A program made the position numbers and the translations under genes. A DNA stretch of 64,000 bases from Ruminococcus sp. (GTDB lineage Bacteria > Bacillota > Clostridia > Oscillospirales > Acutalibacteraceae): assembly GCA_023665555.1 (NCBI GenBank), contig JAMPDR010000006.1:1-64000 (forward strand), read 5' to 3'. The notes under the pieces were generated by a model that searched no databases, was not told where the DNA came from, and worked only from the letters and a program-made list of their open reading frames with translations. Below, one piece after another: positions 1-9,280 of the stretch (position 1 is its first letter; each line of letters opens with the position of its first letter).

Positions 1-31
1 CCACTACGTCTGCCAATTCCATCACACCGGC
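1..31 (-). tRNA. tRNA-Leu, 5' part only
   Basis: Read on the minus strand, the first 31 bases give the acceptor 5' strand and D-arm of a leucine tRNA: GCCGGTGTGATGG, then AATTGGCAGACG and TAGTGG. The GGAATTGGCAGACG D-arm is typical of bacterial tRNA-Leu. The anticodon arm, long variable arm and 3' end lie beyond the left edge, so the anticodon cannot be given. A TATATTATATAAT stretch just upstream (about positions 42-54) could serve as its -10 region. Confidence 0.8.
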
Positions 32-58
32 ACGTTGATTGAAATTATATAATATAAG

Positions 59-95
59 GCTGAATTTGTCAAGATGTTTAACGCAAATTCAGCAA
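59..95 (-). terminator. Hairpin after the phosphopantetheinyl transferase gene
   Basis: A perfect 10-bp stem (GCTGAATTTG / CAAATTCAGC) with a 15-base loop lies 20 bases past the stop of the transferase gene. On the minus strand it is followed only by CTTATATT, a weak U-tract, so it is a probable rather than certain intrinsic terminator. Confidence 0.5.
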
Positions 96-115
96 AAAAA
101 TCACGCAAACACATT

Positions 116-760
116 TTATAAGTCAAATATATCATTAAAAAATTCCAAAAAATCTATATTTTGATATTTATCTGAACATATTGAAATTCTGAATTCACCC
201 ATCTTTATGCATTTATAGCAAAGACCATTATACATAAAATTAGTTTCATTAAGATACGGCGAAAAATCAAGCGTATTCAACTCGCACGATATTCCTGCTC
301 CGGTGAATTTCAAAAAACTTTCTTTTCGTGTCCAGATGTCAATGAACAATTCGTCAGGATCATCACTTTCACGTACAGCAGAAAGTTCACCAATACTGAG
401 CACCTTTTTTCGCAAATTATCCGAACTTGGTTTGATTATCTGAACATCCAATCCAATCTCCGAATCAGCCACTGCAACACAAACAAAACCATCACTGTGA
501 CTGATATTAAAATAAAAGCCGCTTTCCGAAAACAACGGCTTACCGTTTGCGTGATATTCTATTTTCGGCAATCGCTCAATTTTTGCATTCTCTTTGCGAT
601 AAAGACTCGATACAATATACCAAGCAAGTATGCTTTCTTTTTTTGTTTGCTGATGTGAGATATTTTCGGCGGATAGGCGCTTTTCCTTCGGGATAAGCGT
701 GAGTGCCTTATTATAAAAATCATCGTCGAAAGAATCTATATGTGCATAATATATTTTCAT
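116..760 (-). CDS. 4'-phosphopantetheinyl transferase, Sfp type
   Basis: 214 residues, the usual length for Sfp/Gsp-type enzymes, which transfer the phosphopantetheine arm of CoA to a serine of carrier proteins. Visible family motifs are FNISHSDG (about residue 81), the GLDVQ metal-binding segment (about 103; canonical form G-[IV]-D-[IV]-E) and W-T-R-K-E-S-F-L-K (about 144). No carrier-protein or synthase gene is nearby, so the substrate may be the housekeeping acyl carrier protein or one encoded elsewhere. It lies between two hairpins and seems to be transcribed alone. The ribosome binding site before the ATG at 760 is weak. Confidence 0.9.
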   Translation of the reverse strand: MKIYYAHIDSFDDDFYNKALTLIPKEKRLSAENISHQQTKKESILAWYIVSSLYRKENAKIERLPKIEYHANGKPLFSESGFYFNISHSDGFVCVAVADSEIGLDVQIIKPSSDNLRKKVLSIGELSAVRESDDPDELFIDIWTRKESFLKFTGAGISCELNTLDFSPYLNETNFMYNGLCYKCIKMGEFRISICSDKYQNIDFLEFFNDIFDL

Positions 761-768
761 GTCAATTC

Positions 769-805
769 AAAAAAGGCAGGCAGAACTTTCTTGATTGCTG
801 CCTGC
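769..805 (-). terminator. Intrinsic terminator after the PspC-domain gene
   Basis: On the minus strand an 8-bp stem (GCAGGCAG / CTGCCTGC) is followed by CTTTTTTG. It lies 8 bases past the stop of the PspC-domain gene and would end the citrate synthase-to-PspC transcript. Confidence 0.75.
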
Positions 806-812
806 GGTTAAT

Positions 813-1367
813 TTATTCATTATTGGTGTTTTCGTCTTGGGGATTTTCATGTGCAGATGCATCGGAATCTGGTTGCTGATACTGATTATTATACTGCTGA
901 TAAGGCTGTTGATATTGACCGCCGAAGTTCGGGTCATATCCGCCTGCCTGATACTGCTGTTGATAATAGTTATTAACAGCAGGTGCCGGGAAAATGATTG
1001 CAAATGCAATGTAGAAAAGAACACCGGAATACATCAATCCAAGAAGAAGGAAAATAATTCTTACGATTGTAACATCGCAGTTGAAATATTCAGCTATACC
1101 GCTACAAACACCACAAAGCATTTTATTTTGTCCTTTAGTGATGCGTCTTGAAGTGTTGTTATAAAGCTGATAGTAATTTTCAGGCGCTTTTGGCACAATA
1201 AGTGCAACGAGAAAATAGAAAATCAATGCCGGAACAACTGCTGTTAAAACAGCAAGAATTGCAACGATTGAACGAATTATTGTTGGGTCAATATTAAAAT
1301 AATCAGCAAGACCTGCGCATACTCCGCAAAGTTTTTTATCGGGACTGCAATATAATTTTTTATGCAT
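813..1367 (-). CDS. Membrane protein with two PspC domains
   Basis: 184 residues from the ATG at 1367 (AGGTG 7 bases upstream). Two tandem PspC domains are visible, each beginning with K-x-L-C-G-V-C-[AS]-G-[LI]-A-[DE]-Y-F-N followed by a hydrophobic pair of helices (about residues 5-60 and 80-130). The C-terminal 50 residues are rich in Gln, Tyr, Asn and Pro. PspC proteins are linked to envelope stress in many bacteria; that role is inferred here. The start sits 4 bases from the folD stop, so translation is probably coupled. A GTG at 1376 is a possible longer start. Confidence 0.85.
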   Translation of the reverse strand: MHKKLYCSPDKKLCGVCAGLADYFNIDPTIIRSIVAILAVLTAVVPALIFYFLVALIVPKAPENYYQLYNNTSRRITKGQNKMLCGVCSGIAEYFNCDVTIVRIIFLLLGLMYSGVLFYIAFAIIFPAPAVNNYYQQQYQAGGYDPNFGGQYQQPYQQYNNQYQQPDSDASAHENPQDENTNNE

Positions 1368-1368
1368 A

Positions 1369-2232
1369 TCAATCACCTATTTTTACGCTATTCTGCAATT
1401 TTGCCGCCGCCACTGTGTTATCCATGAGAATTGCAATCGTCATCGGACCGCAACCGCCCGGAACGGGTGTGATATATGAAGCTTTATCTTTAACATTTTC
1501 AAAATCAATGTCACCGCAAAGTTTACCATCTTCATTTCGGTTGATACCGACATCAATGAGGACTGCACCATCCTTGACCATATCGGCGGTTACAAACTTC
1601 GCCCTTCCTACAGCTGCAACGATAACATCAGCATTTTTACAGATTTCAGCAAGGTTCTGAGTTCTTGAGTGGCAAATTGTAACAGTTGCATTTTTCTCAA
1701 GAAGCAAAGCCGCCATCGGTTTGCCGACAATGTTGCTCCTTCCGATAATAACACAGTTCTTACCGCATACATCAATATCATATGCAGCAAGCAGTTCCAT
1801 AACACCTTGCGGAGTGCAGGGTTTAAAAATACCCTCACCTACCCACATTTTACCAACGTTTACACAGCTGAAACAATCAACATCCTTTTTAGGATCAATG
1901 CTTTCAATAACTGTTTTTTCATCGATTTGCTTCGGCAGTGGTAACTGACACAAAATGCCGTTGATCGCAGGATCTTCATTCAATTCATCAATAAGAGTCA
2001 GCAATTCTTCCTGCGTAGTATCTTCACCAAGCGCATACTCAACAGATCTGATACCTGTTACTTCGCAGGCTCTTTTTTTATTGTTGACATATACTCTTGA
2101 AGCAGGATCATTACCGACAATAATTACTGCAAGGGCGGTTTCAATACCTTGCGATTTAAGTTCTTCAACCTCAAGTTTAACACGCTGCTTAACTGCTGCG
2201 GAAACAGCCTTTCCATCAATTAATTTACACAT
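1369..2232 (-). CDS. folD: Bifunctional methylenetetrahydrofolate dehydrogenase / methenyltetrahydrofolate cyclohydrolase
   Basis: 287 residues, normal FolD length. FolD interconverts 5,10-methylene-, methenyl- and 10-formyl-tetrahydrofolate in cytosolic one-carbon metabolism. Recognisable segments are Y-V-N-N-K-K (catalytic Lys region, about residue 50), QLPLP (about 98), the K-D-V-D segment (about 116), the GRSNIVGKP nucleotide-binding motif (about 164) and the TPVPGGCGPMT signature near the C-terminus. It starts 6 bases after the lgt stop and runs into the PspC gene, so it is in an operon. Confidence 0.97.
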   Translation of the reverse strand: MCKLIDGKAVSAAVKQRVKLEVEELKSQGIETALAVIIVGNDPASRVYVNNKKRACEVTGIRSVEYALGEDTTQEELLTLIDELNEDPAINGILCQLPLPKQIDEKTVIESIDPKKDVDCFSCVNVGKMWVGEGIFKPCTPQGVMELLAAYDIDVCGKNCVIIGRSNIVGKPMAALLLEKNATVTICHSRTQNLAEICKNADVIVAAVGRAKFVTADMVKDGAVLIDVGINRNEDGKLCGDIDFENVKDKASYITPVPGGCGPMTIAILMDNTVAAAKLQNSVKIGD

Positions 2233-2238
2233 TATTAA

Positions 2239-3300
2239 TCACTCCGTTTCAGTTTTTATATCCTCTGTTATTTCGTCTTTTATGATTTTGCCATCTCGGA
2301 TTTTTATAGCTTTCATCTTCTGCCGCATAGCTTTTTTCTCTTGCTTTTTCTTTTCAGCGGCAATTTCCTTCTCTGTTTTAGGCGGGAAATAATCAATACC
2401 TTCAATCGGCTTCGGATGTTTAGTATATTTAACAAGCAACGCAATAAGAAGTGCCAAGCACACAAGCATAAGCGCCAGTGAAATTAACTGCGAAACTCTG
2501 ATACCGGAATTACCGATATACAAGCTGTCAGAACGCATCCCTTCAACTATTGTTCTTTCAAATCCGTACCAGACACCGTATGTCAAAAACAACTGACCGC
2601 TGAACTTCCTATATTTGCGCATGATGATATAAAGTACAGCAAATCCCAACAAACACCAGACCGACTCATAAAAAAATGTCGGATGAACATACAAATCGTT
2701 TTCTGCTATATATTGCGGAATATTATCAACATTCTCAAGTCCGAAATAATCAGCATGTGAAGAAATGTATGATACAACGGTATCGCTCATCATTCCCCAG
2801 CTTTTGTTGGTAATTGAGCCGAATGCTTCTTGGTTTGCATAGTTGCCCCATCTGCCGATTCCCTGACCGATAAGAAAACTCATTGAAGCCATATCCATAA
2901 GATTGAGCATATTAAGTTTCTCAACCTTACAAACAATATATGCAGCGATAAGTCCGCCGATAAGTCCGCCGTAAATTGCAAGACCGCCTTCCCAGATTTT
3001 TACTATATCTCCGAGATGCGAACCATAATAATCCCACTTAAAAGCAACATAATAAAGTCTTGCACCGATGATACCGCCAATTGTTCCGTAAATCAGAACA
3101 TCAACCATTTTGTCAAGATTTATCTTCCATTTATAGGCGATTCTTCCGCCGAACAAAACCGCAAGCAAAAAGCCGAAAGCAATGATTGCGCCATACCATC
3201 TGACCGTCGTAAATCCAAGGTCGAGGGTCTGCGAAACAGAAAACTCTTTTGCAATCCCTGCAAATTTAACTAAAACTGTATCAGTTGACATAAAATCCAT
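2239..3300 (-). CDS. lgt: Prolipoprotein diacylglyceryl transferase
   Basis: Integral membrane enzyme that adds diacylglycerol to the lipobox cysteine of prolipoproteins. The family signature GRWGNYANQEAFG lies at about residues 150-162, with the YGAI segment near residue 38 and seven hydrophobic helices. The protein has a charged Lys/Glu-rich tail of about 60 residues after the last helix, longer than in many Lgts. The start is uncertain: ATGs lie at 3300 and 3291 and a TTG at 3306, while the only good Shine-Dalgarno (AGAAAGGA) is more than 30 bases further upstream. Confidence 0.95.
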   Translation of the reverse strand: MDFMSTDTVLVKFAGIAKEFSVSQTLDLGFTTVRWYGAIIAFGFLLAVLFGGRIAYKWKINLDKMVDVLIYGTIGGIIGARLYYVAFKWDYYGSHLGDIVKIWEGGLAIYGGLIGGLIAAYIVCKVEKLNMLNLMDMASMSFLIGQGIGRWGNYANQEAFGSITNKSWGMMSDTVVSYISSHADYFGLENVDNIPQYIAENDLYVHPTFFYESVWCLLGFAVLYIIMRKYRKFSGQLFLTYGVWYGFERTIVEGMRSDSLYIGNSGIRVSQLISLALMLVCLALLIALLVKYTKHPKPIEGIDYFPPKTEKEIAAEKKKQEKKAMRQKMKAIKIRDGKIIKDEITEDIKTETE

Positions 3301-3357
3301 ATGCAATAATTTAAATAGTAATAAATAAATTATTGTTCCTTTCTAAAAATTATGCTT

Positions 3358-4293
3358 TTATGCAGTACCGAGTGTTTGAGCCGCGGCAATAACAACCGGC
3401 ATTGTGATAATCGAAATAAAACTTACCAATGCAACCGTTTTTGATGCAACACCCGTATCTCTTGAATATTTTGAGGCAAACATAAAAGTGTTATTCGCAC
3501 ACGGTACACTTGCCGTGATTGCGCTTGAAACAAGCAGCGTTCCCGTGATACCGCAAAGTCTGTATATACCGATACAAATAAACGGCAAAACTATCAGTTT
3601 AAGCAAAGCTACAAGATAAATACGCTTTTCAAAAAACATCTTTTTCAAATCCGTGTTAGCTAAATATGTTCCGAAAATCAGCATTGCCAACGGTGTATTA
3701 AGCGAACCGACAAGATCAAGCGGCTTAGCTATAATCTGCGGTACATTTACTTGAAGCAAAAAAATCGGCAGTCCGATTATTACAGATATTACACCCGGAT
3801 TTAGAATCAAGCTTTTTATATTAAACTTAAACTTATCTCCCGCCATAATCTTTGCACCGTGAGTAAATGTTAATACATTGAAAGCAATCACACCGCTTGC
3901 ACAGTAAAATACACCTTCAGAACCTAATACTGCATTCGCAAGCGGCAATGCCATGTATCCAACATTGCCGTATATCGAAGCAAATTTAAAAACCGGGTTC
4001 AATTCATTTTTCTTTCTGAAAAACGGCAGATTCAATCCGATTGCAATGAAATGAGTGGCAAAAGCAACGGCAAGCGAAATGAAAAATTTCATAACAGTGT
4101 CGCTTGTCATCTCCATTTCAATAAATGAGGTAACCAGCATACATGGAACAACTATATGCAGAAGAAGGTCAATTGTTGCCCTTGCGGTCTTTTCCGTATA
4201 TATTTTGGCGCGGTCACACAGATAGCCAGCTACAACGATTATATATAAAATCGACACTTGAACCGCAGCCGATTTCATATTTTCAAAAAACAT
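3358..4293 (-). CDS. AEC-family (auxin efflux carrier-like) transporter
   Basis: 311 residues with about ten hydrophobic helices in two halves, typical of the AEC/MleP family that moves malate and other organic acids or small anions. Supporting segments are the early pair of helices, the G-N-V-G-Y-M-A-L-P motif at about residue 109 and the mid-protein N-P-G-V-I-S segment. Its place downstream of citrate synthase and an unknown membrane protein makes a carboxylate substrate plausible, but this is inference. Confidence 0.8.
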   Translation of the reverse strand: MFFENMKSAAVQVSILYIIVVAGYLCDRAKIYTEKTARATIDLLLHIVVPCMLVTSFIEMEMTSDTVMKFFISLAVAFATHFIAIGLNLPFFRKKNELNPVFKFASIYGNVGYMALPLANAVLGSEGVFYCASGVIAFNVLTFTHGAKIMAGDKFKFNIKSLILNPGVISVIIGLPIFLLQVNVPQIIAKPLDLVGSLNTPLAMLIFGTYLANTDLKKMFFEKRIYLVALLKLIVLPFICIGIYRLCGITGTLLVSSAITASVPCANNTFMFASKYSRDTGVASKTVALVSFISIITMPVVIAAAQTLGTA

Positions 4294-4335
4294 TGATAAT
4301 CACATCCGATTTATATGTTATCGTGTAAACGCTGA

Positions 4336-5286
4336 TTAAAGCACATCTGCGTCAGGATTCCTCTTTTCAGAAGAATTCGCATCAATATCATTTTCCGATA
4401 CAGTTGTCCTTTTATTAGCGTGTCTGCACATTGTGAAAACAAGAATAGGAACAAAAATGCAGAACATCAAATCGATGATATTGAACGGATGATTCGGATT
4501 TATATACTTCACTCTATCAATAATTGTAAAAATCAATCGTGACACTTCAAGAGAAGCCGCAATAAGAGCTGCTGACAAACCAAAACCTGTCAATTTCCAT
4601 GATGTACCGTCACTGTATACCCCCGATGCCACTTGTGCCAATGCCATGAAAAATATTGCCATACATGCAAACATAATCAATTCCAAAAACAAATCGGAAA
4701 CGCGAATGAAACTAATTTTGCTCACAAAGAGATAAATCATTCTAAAAGCAACCCAGCCGACAGGTGCGAGAGCCATCAGCTTGCGGTTAGCTACTTTTCT
4801 GTTTCCATTTTTGAAAGAAAAAGCAAGACAGAAGAAATATATGATTGAGAACAATCCGAAAATGCTTTGTATCAGCATCGGAATTGTACCATTCGACATC
4901 ATGAACTTAAACTTGCTTTCTTCAAAGCCTGAAAAGTCGTTATATGACGATAAACCGGACAGAAAGTTTTTCACTGTGTCAAACACCAAAAGCACTGCAT
5001 AAGCATAAGTCACAAATGCAAGCGGTTTGCTTTTGATGCCGGATACCTCAAGTTTCATTGACTGGCTTGACAAAAATGAAAATACAATAAACACAAGTCC
5101 GGTACCGAAAATCAACACATAAAAAACTATATTTACCAAACTTGACTGCTTATAAAAACCGGTCGAAGCGTCTATAAGATTGTATACCTGCATTGAGCGC
5201 ACAAGAATTGATGATAATGTGCTGACAATAAATATCGGCAAAAGTGCACTGACGTTCAATGCCTTGACTTTACCCTTAATTTTCAT
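4336..5286 (-). CDS. Hypothetical multi-pass membrane protein
   Basis: 316 residues with about eight hydrophobic segments and a short, polar, Asp/Ser/Glu-containing C-terminus. No family motif is recognised. The ATG at 5286 overlaps the 3' end of the citrate synthase gene by 11 bases, which implies translational coupling, and the AEC carrier starts 42 bases after its stop. It is therefore part of the citrate synthase operon, but that does not reveal its function. Confidence 0.75.
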   Translation of the reverse strand: MKIKGKVKALNVSALLPIFIVSTLSSILVRSMQVYNLIDASTGFYKQSSLVNIVFYVLIFGTGLVFIVFSFLSSQSMKLEVSGIKSKPLAFVTYAYAVLLVFDTVKNFLSGLSSYNDFSGFEESKFKFMMSNGTIPMLIQSIFGLFSIIYFFCLAFSFKNGNRKVANRKLMALAPVGWVAFRMIYLFVSKISFIRVSDLFLELIMFACMAIFFMALAQVASGVYSDGTSWKLTGFGLSAALIAASLEVSRLIFTIIDRVKYINPNHPFNIIDLMFCIFVPILVFTMCRHANKRTTVSENDIDANSSEKRNPDADVL

Positions 5287-6718
5287 TAATCACACCATCC
5301 TTGGCGAAAATTCTTTCCTCAGTCGGAACGTATGTATCAAGTGCTCTAAAACTTTCCACACGTTCGTCAATAGGAACATATTTTTTAGGAAGAGAAATGC
5401 TCTTGTAAGCAGGACGCATAATACGTCCTCCCGTAATAATTTCTTCCATTCTGTGAGCCGACCATCCTGCAATTCTTGCGGTTGCAAACATCGGTGTGAA
5501 CAGATCCTCAGATACACCGAGAATTTTAAGTACAAGACCTGAATATAAATCTACGTTTGCGCAAAGCGGCTTATTATTTGACTTAATTTTTCTGAACAGT
5601 TCAGGCGTAAGTGTTTCGATAAGATTAATCAGTTCAAATTCTTTTTCATATCCGTGCTTATATGAAAATTCTTTTGCTTTTCTTTTGAGAATAACAGCGC
5701 GCGGGTCAGACAAGGTATAAACTGCATGACCCATACCGTAAATAAGTCCTGAGCCATCGCCGGCTTCTTTCTTGATAATCTTTTCAAGATATGCGGCTAC
5801 CTGCTCCTCACTGGTTATGTCTTCAACATGCTCCATGATATCTTCAATCATGCGGCGAACCTTAATGTTTGCACCGCCGTGTTTCGGTCCTTTGAGTGAA
5901 CCGATGGCAGCGGAATATGCTGAATAGGAATCCGTACCGCTTGAAGAAAGCACACGACAAGTGAAAGTTGAGTTGTTTCCGCCGCCATGTTCAGCGTGAA
6001 GCATAAGACAAATATCCAGCAACTTCGCTTCTTCATCAGTATATTTACGATCAGAACGAATTGAGCGAAGAATTGTTTCAGCGGTTGAAAGTTCCTTTTT
6101 ATCCGGGTGGAAATACATACTCTTACCTAATGACTTACGTCTTACTTGATAGCTGTAGCACATCAGGACAGGCATTTGCGCAATGATCTGTATACTTTGG
6201 CGAAGAACATTTTCAATTGAAGTATTATCGGGATTTTCATCATATGAATACAAAACAAGAACGCATCTTGCAAGTTTGTTCATGATGTCAACCGACGGAT
6301 TTCTCATTAAAACATCCTCAATGAAAGTTTCAGGAAGTTCACGGCATACACCGATTGCATTTTTGAAAAATTGCAACTGTTCCTTAGTCGGAAGTGAACC
6401 GAACATAAGAAGATAAACTACCTCTTCATAACCGAAACGATTCTCTTTTTCGCAGGCAGAAATAATGTCATTAATATTGACACCTCTATATTTCAATACA
6501 CCGTCCTTAGGCACTTTCTCACCGTCTTCAACATAGTAACCTTCAACACTGCATATTTTTGTAAGACCTGCCATAACACCTGTACCGTCATGGTTGCGAA
6601 GTCCGCGTTTAACACCGTATTTCCAAAAATCATCATGATTAATTTGGCTCTTACGTTCAATTTTTTCGCACATCCTTGCGAGCATTTCAGGTGAAATCGG
6701 ATTAATATTTTCGTGCAT
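5276..6718 (-). CDS. gltA: Citrate synthase
   Basis: 480 residues from the ATG at 6718, which has GGAGGTG 9 bases upstream; an in-frame upstream extension to 6808 has no ribosome binding site. Condenses oxaloacetate with acetyl-CoA. The first catalytic histidine region H-A-E-H-G-G-G-N-N-S-T-F is at about residue 245, the CoA/oxaloacetate region G-P-K-H-G-G-A-N at about 285, and G-M-G-H-A-V-Y-T-L-S-D-P-R at about 335. The long N-terminal region before the catalytic core is common in clostridial versions. It leads the operon. Confidence 0.95.
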   Translation of the reverse strand: MHENINPISPEMLARMCEKIERKSQINHDDFWKYGVKRGLRNHDGTGVMAGLTKICSVEGYYVEDGEKVPKDGVLKYRGVNINDIISACEKENRFGYEEVVYLLMFGSLPTKEQLQFFKNAIGVCRELPETFIEDVLMRNPSVDIMNKLARCVLVLYSYDENPDNTSIENVLRQSIQIIAQMPVLMCYSYQVRRKSLGKSMYFHPDKKELSTAETILRSIRSDRKYTDEEAKLLDICLMLHAEHGGGNNSTFTCRVLSSSGTDSYSAYSAAIGSLKGPKHGGANIKVRRMIEDIMEHVEDITSEEQVAAYLEKIIKKEAGDGSGLIYGMGHAVYTLSDPRAVILKRKAKEFSYKHGYEKEFELINLIETLTPELFRKIKSNNKPLCANVDLYSGLVLKILGVSEDLFTPMFATARIAGWSAHRMEEIITGGRIMRPAYKSISLPKKYVPIDERVESFRALDTYVPTEERIFAKDGVINEN

Positions 6719-6959
6719 CTGAACACCTCCGTAAGCCGACGGCAATATAAGTCGACTAAAAAAATTGTAATTATCATTAATTTTATAACATATGCTGAAA
6801 TAAGTCAAGAATCAAACAGACAGTAAAATCCCACTATAAATTGCACGTTTATGTATGTATTTACCAATAATTCTCAATCCGGCGCTTTTTTTAACTCTAT
6901 TGTATATATTATTATTACATATAAAACAAAATTCAACTTAAAAGGACAGGTTTAATTTT

Positions 6960-7967
6960 ATGAAAATGTATTTCATTCTTATTGCTTTGCTTGCCGTATT
7001 TATGCTGCTGTTTCCTCTCGCATCTGTCGGAATAGCAAACAATCAGCAGAATAAAAATGAAAATACCCCAACATCAATTGAGCAGATTTCTGAAAGCGAA
7101 ACAAAAACCACGGAAAAAGACGATGATGATTCAACTATCAAGGTTTTGCGTGTAAGTTCGGACAAGGTAATTGATCTTGAACTTTATGATTACCTTATCG
7201 GTGCTGTTTCAAGCGAAATGTCGCCGGTTTATGAAAAAGAGGCACTTAAAGCTCAAACTGTTGCATGCTATACATATGCTAAATGGCTAAAGGCAAATTC
7301 TGACAGTGGCAAATTGAACGGTGCTGATATTTCAGATTCACCATCAACACATCAGGGATATCTTGATGAGCAGGAGCTCAAAGACAAATGGGGCGATAAG
7401 TATGATGAATACATTGCCAAAATCAAGGAATGTGTTAACGAAGTTATGGGTGAATATCTATCATATAATAATGAACCTATCATGGCAGTTTATCATGCAA
7501 TTTCACCGGGCAAAACAGAAAGCGCTTCTGTTGTTTGGGAGCAGGACATTCCTTATCTGCAAAGTGTTATTGCAAACGGTGATAAACTCTCACCTGATTT
7601 TGACTCGACCGTAACACTCACAGAGGAAAAATTTAAAGAATACGCTAAAAAAATAAGCGGTGTATCTCTTGATAACAAAGCTGAAAGTTGGGTTAAAAGC
7701 TGCAAAAAAAGTGACAATGGATTTGTCACTTCGATTACTATAGGAGGCAAAAAGCTGGACGGAAACACAGTCAGAAATGCTTTTTCACTGAAAAGTCCTT
7801 ATTTCACTTTGACATATGAAAGCGGAAAATTTACTTTCAAGGTCAAAGGATACGGCCACGGAATCGGCATGAGCCAATATTCTGCCGACTACATGGCTCG
7901 TCAAGGCAGTACATATAAGGAAATACTTCTGCACTTTTATAAAGGTGCTAAGCTTGTCAAAGGTTGA
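6960..7967 (+). CDS. spoIID: Stage II sporulation protein D (SpoIID/LytB amidase-enhancer family)
   Basis: 335 residues with one N-terminal membrane helix (residues 4-26) followed by a low-complexity Glu/Thr/Lys linker and a SpoIID domain. SpoIID is the lytic transglycosylase that acts with SpoIIP in engulfment. Family marks include the V-S-S-E-M-[SP] segment, A-Q-T-V-A-x-R/C-T-Y around residue 100 and the C-terminal G-Y-G-H-G-I-G-M-S-Q-Y-S motif. It indicates a spore-forming lineage. Its 3' end overlaps the convergent ABC ATPase gene by 11 bases. Confidence 0.92.
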   Translation: MKMYFILIALLAVFMLLFPLASVGIANNQQNKNENTPTSIEQISESETKTTEKDDDDSTIKVLRVSSDKVIDLELYDYLIGAVSSEMSPVYEKEALKAQTVACYTYAKWLKANSDSGKLNGADISDSPSTHQGYLDEQELKDKWGDKYDEYIAKIKECVNEVMGEYLSYNNEPIMAVYHAISPGKTESASVVWEQDIPYLQSVIANGDKLSPDFDSTVTLTEEKFKEYAKKISGVSLDNKAESWVKSCKKSDNGFVTSITIGGKKLDGNTVRNAFSLKSPYFTLTYESGKFTFKVKGYGHGIGMSQYSADYMARQGSTYKEILLHFYKGAKLVKG

Positions 7968-8517
7968 TTACTCTTGTTGCAAACGCATTGATTTCCACTT
8001 CTTCATGTGAGGAAAAAATAATCAGTCGATCTTCGAAATGCTCACTTAGCAGATTCATTATACTTTCCTTCAGCACTTTATCAAGGCCTTTAAACGCTTC
8101 ATCAAGAATCAACACATCAGGTTCATATCCTACCGCTCTTGCAAGCGCAACTCTGCGACACATGCCGCCGCTCATTTCATCGGGATATGCATCATATTTA
8201 TCACCGAGTCCGAACGTGCTAAGCCAATTTTTTGCTGATTTTTCATCACATACATTCATAACATTTTCTTTAGCTGTTTGCCATGGCAACAATACATCAT
8301 TTTGAAAAACCATACCGATTTTTATGTTTTCTTTAAATTCAATACTGCCCGTCTGTGCATTTTCCAAGCCTGTCATCAAACGAAACAAAGTCGTTTTTCC
8401 TTTGCCTGACGGTGCACTGATGCACACTCTTTCACCTGATTTAAATTCAGCGGAGAAATCATGAATTATAGTTTTTTCACTGTTATATCCGAAAGTGAGA
8501 TTATTTATTTTTATCAT
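7957..8517 (-). CDS. ABC transporter ATP-binding protein (SsuB/TauB/ThiZ-like)
   Basis: 186 residues from the ATG at 8517, with GGAAGGAG 6 bases upstream; a GTG at 8532 is less likely. Walker A is A-P-S-G-K-G-K-T-T (about residue 35), the Q-loop is V-F-Q-N-D, the signature M-S-G-G-M, Walker B V-L-I-L-D-E-A and the H-loop S-S-H-E-E. It is shorter than the 240-260 residues usual for the SsuB/TauB group because the C-terminal part is minimal. It is the last gene of a substrate-binding protein / permease / ATPase operon and overlaps the permease by 17 bases. Confidence 0.88.
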   Translation of the reverse strand: MIKINNLTFGYNSEKTIIHDFSAEFKSGERVCISAPSGKGKTTLFRLMTGLENAQTGSIEFKENIKIGMVFQNDVLLPWQTAKENVMNVCDEKSAKNWLSTFGLGDKYDAYPDEMSGGMCRRVALARAVGYEPDVLILDEAFKGLDKVLKESIMNLLSEHFEDRLIIFSSHEEVEINAFATRVINL

Positions 8518-9280
8518 GCGTTCTCCTTCCACTGTGTTTGCGTATCAGATGAGATATTATCTTTTCAAGAACAGTGCTGAGAATAATTACAACAGCTGTC
8601 CAAGCGAATAAATCTGCGGTTTCAAGCGTGATTTTTGAACGATATAAATTATATCCGATTGACTTAACAGGCATAGCAAGAACTTCCGCCGCAACTCCTG
8701 ACTTCCATGCAAGACCGAGAGTAGTTGTTGCACCTGCAGTGAAAAACGGCAAAATAGAATGGAAATAAATCGCTTTTAGTTGTTTAAACTTACTGAAATG
8801 AAAAATTCTTGCCATTTCAAGATACTCTTTATCAGTTGACAAAATGCCTTCTCTGACATTTGACCACATGACAGGCAAAACAATAAGAAAAACAATGAAG
8901 ATCGGTATATAGTCTTTTTTTATCCACACAAGTGCCAGTATGATGAACGAAGCAACCGGTGTTGATTTAATCAGCATCAAAATTGGACGGAAAAGTTCAT
9001 CAAGGAATTTGAGTGATGTTGTCAAATATGCAAGCAGACAGCCCACAACAACACCGAGAAGATATCCTGAGAAAATTCGCACAAAGCTAAGCAGAATATT
9101 CTGCCAAAAAGATGCAGTTCGTATAAGCGCAAAAATGTTTTCAAGTACTGTAAGCGGCGAAACCACCAGCAGTTCCTGCCCAACTGCCATAAACACACCT
9201 TGCCATACCCCCAACCAGATCAGGAGTACGGCAAGTTTTGTGAATATTTTCTTTGCTCTGCTATGTTTATTTTGCAGCAT
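8501..9280 (-). CDS. ABC transporter permease (SsuC/TauC/NitT family)
   Basis: About 259 residues from the ATG at 9280, which lies 14 bases inside the 3' end of the binding-protein gene; a longer reading frame to 9382 is unlikely because its N-terminus is polar and lies inside that gene. Six hydrophobic helices and the EAA-type cytoplasmic loop (about E-M-A-R-I-F-H-F-S-K) contact the ATPase. Membrane-embedded component of an importer for an anionic or organosulfur-type compound. Confidence 0.88.
   Translation of the reverse strand: MLQNKHSRAKKIFTKLAVLLIWLGVWQGVFMAVGQELLVVSPLTVLENIFALIRTASFWQNILLSFVRIFSGYLLGVVVGCLLAYLTTSLKFLDELFRPILMLIKSTPVASFIILALVWIKKDYIPIFIVFLIVLPVMWSNVREGILSTDKEYLEMARIFHFSKFKQLKAIYFHSILPFFTAGATTTLGLAWKSGVAAEVLAMPVKSIGYNLYRSKITLETADLFAWTAVVIILSTVLEKIISHLIRKHSGRRTHDKNK

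Noticed and set aside
795-1151. Plus-strand 118-codon hydrophobic ORF
   Set aside because: Shadow of the PspC-domain gene on the opposite strand; no ribosome site.
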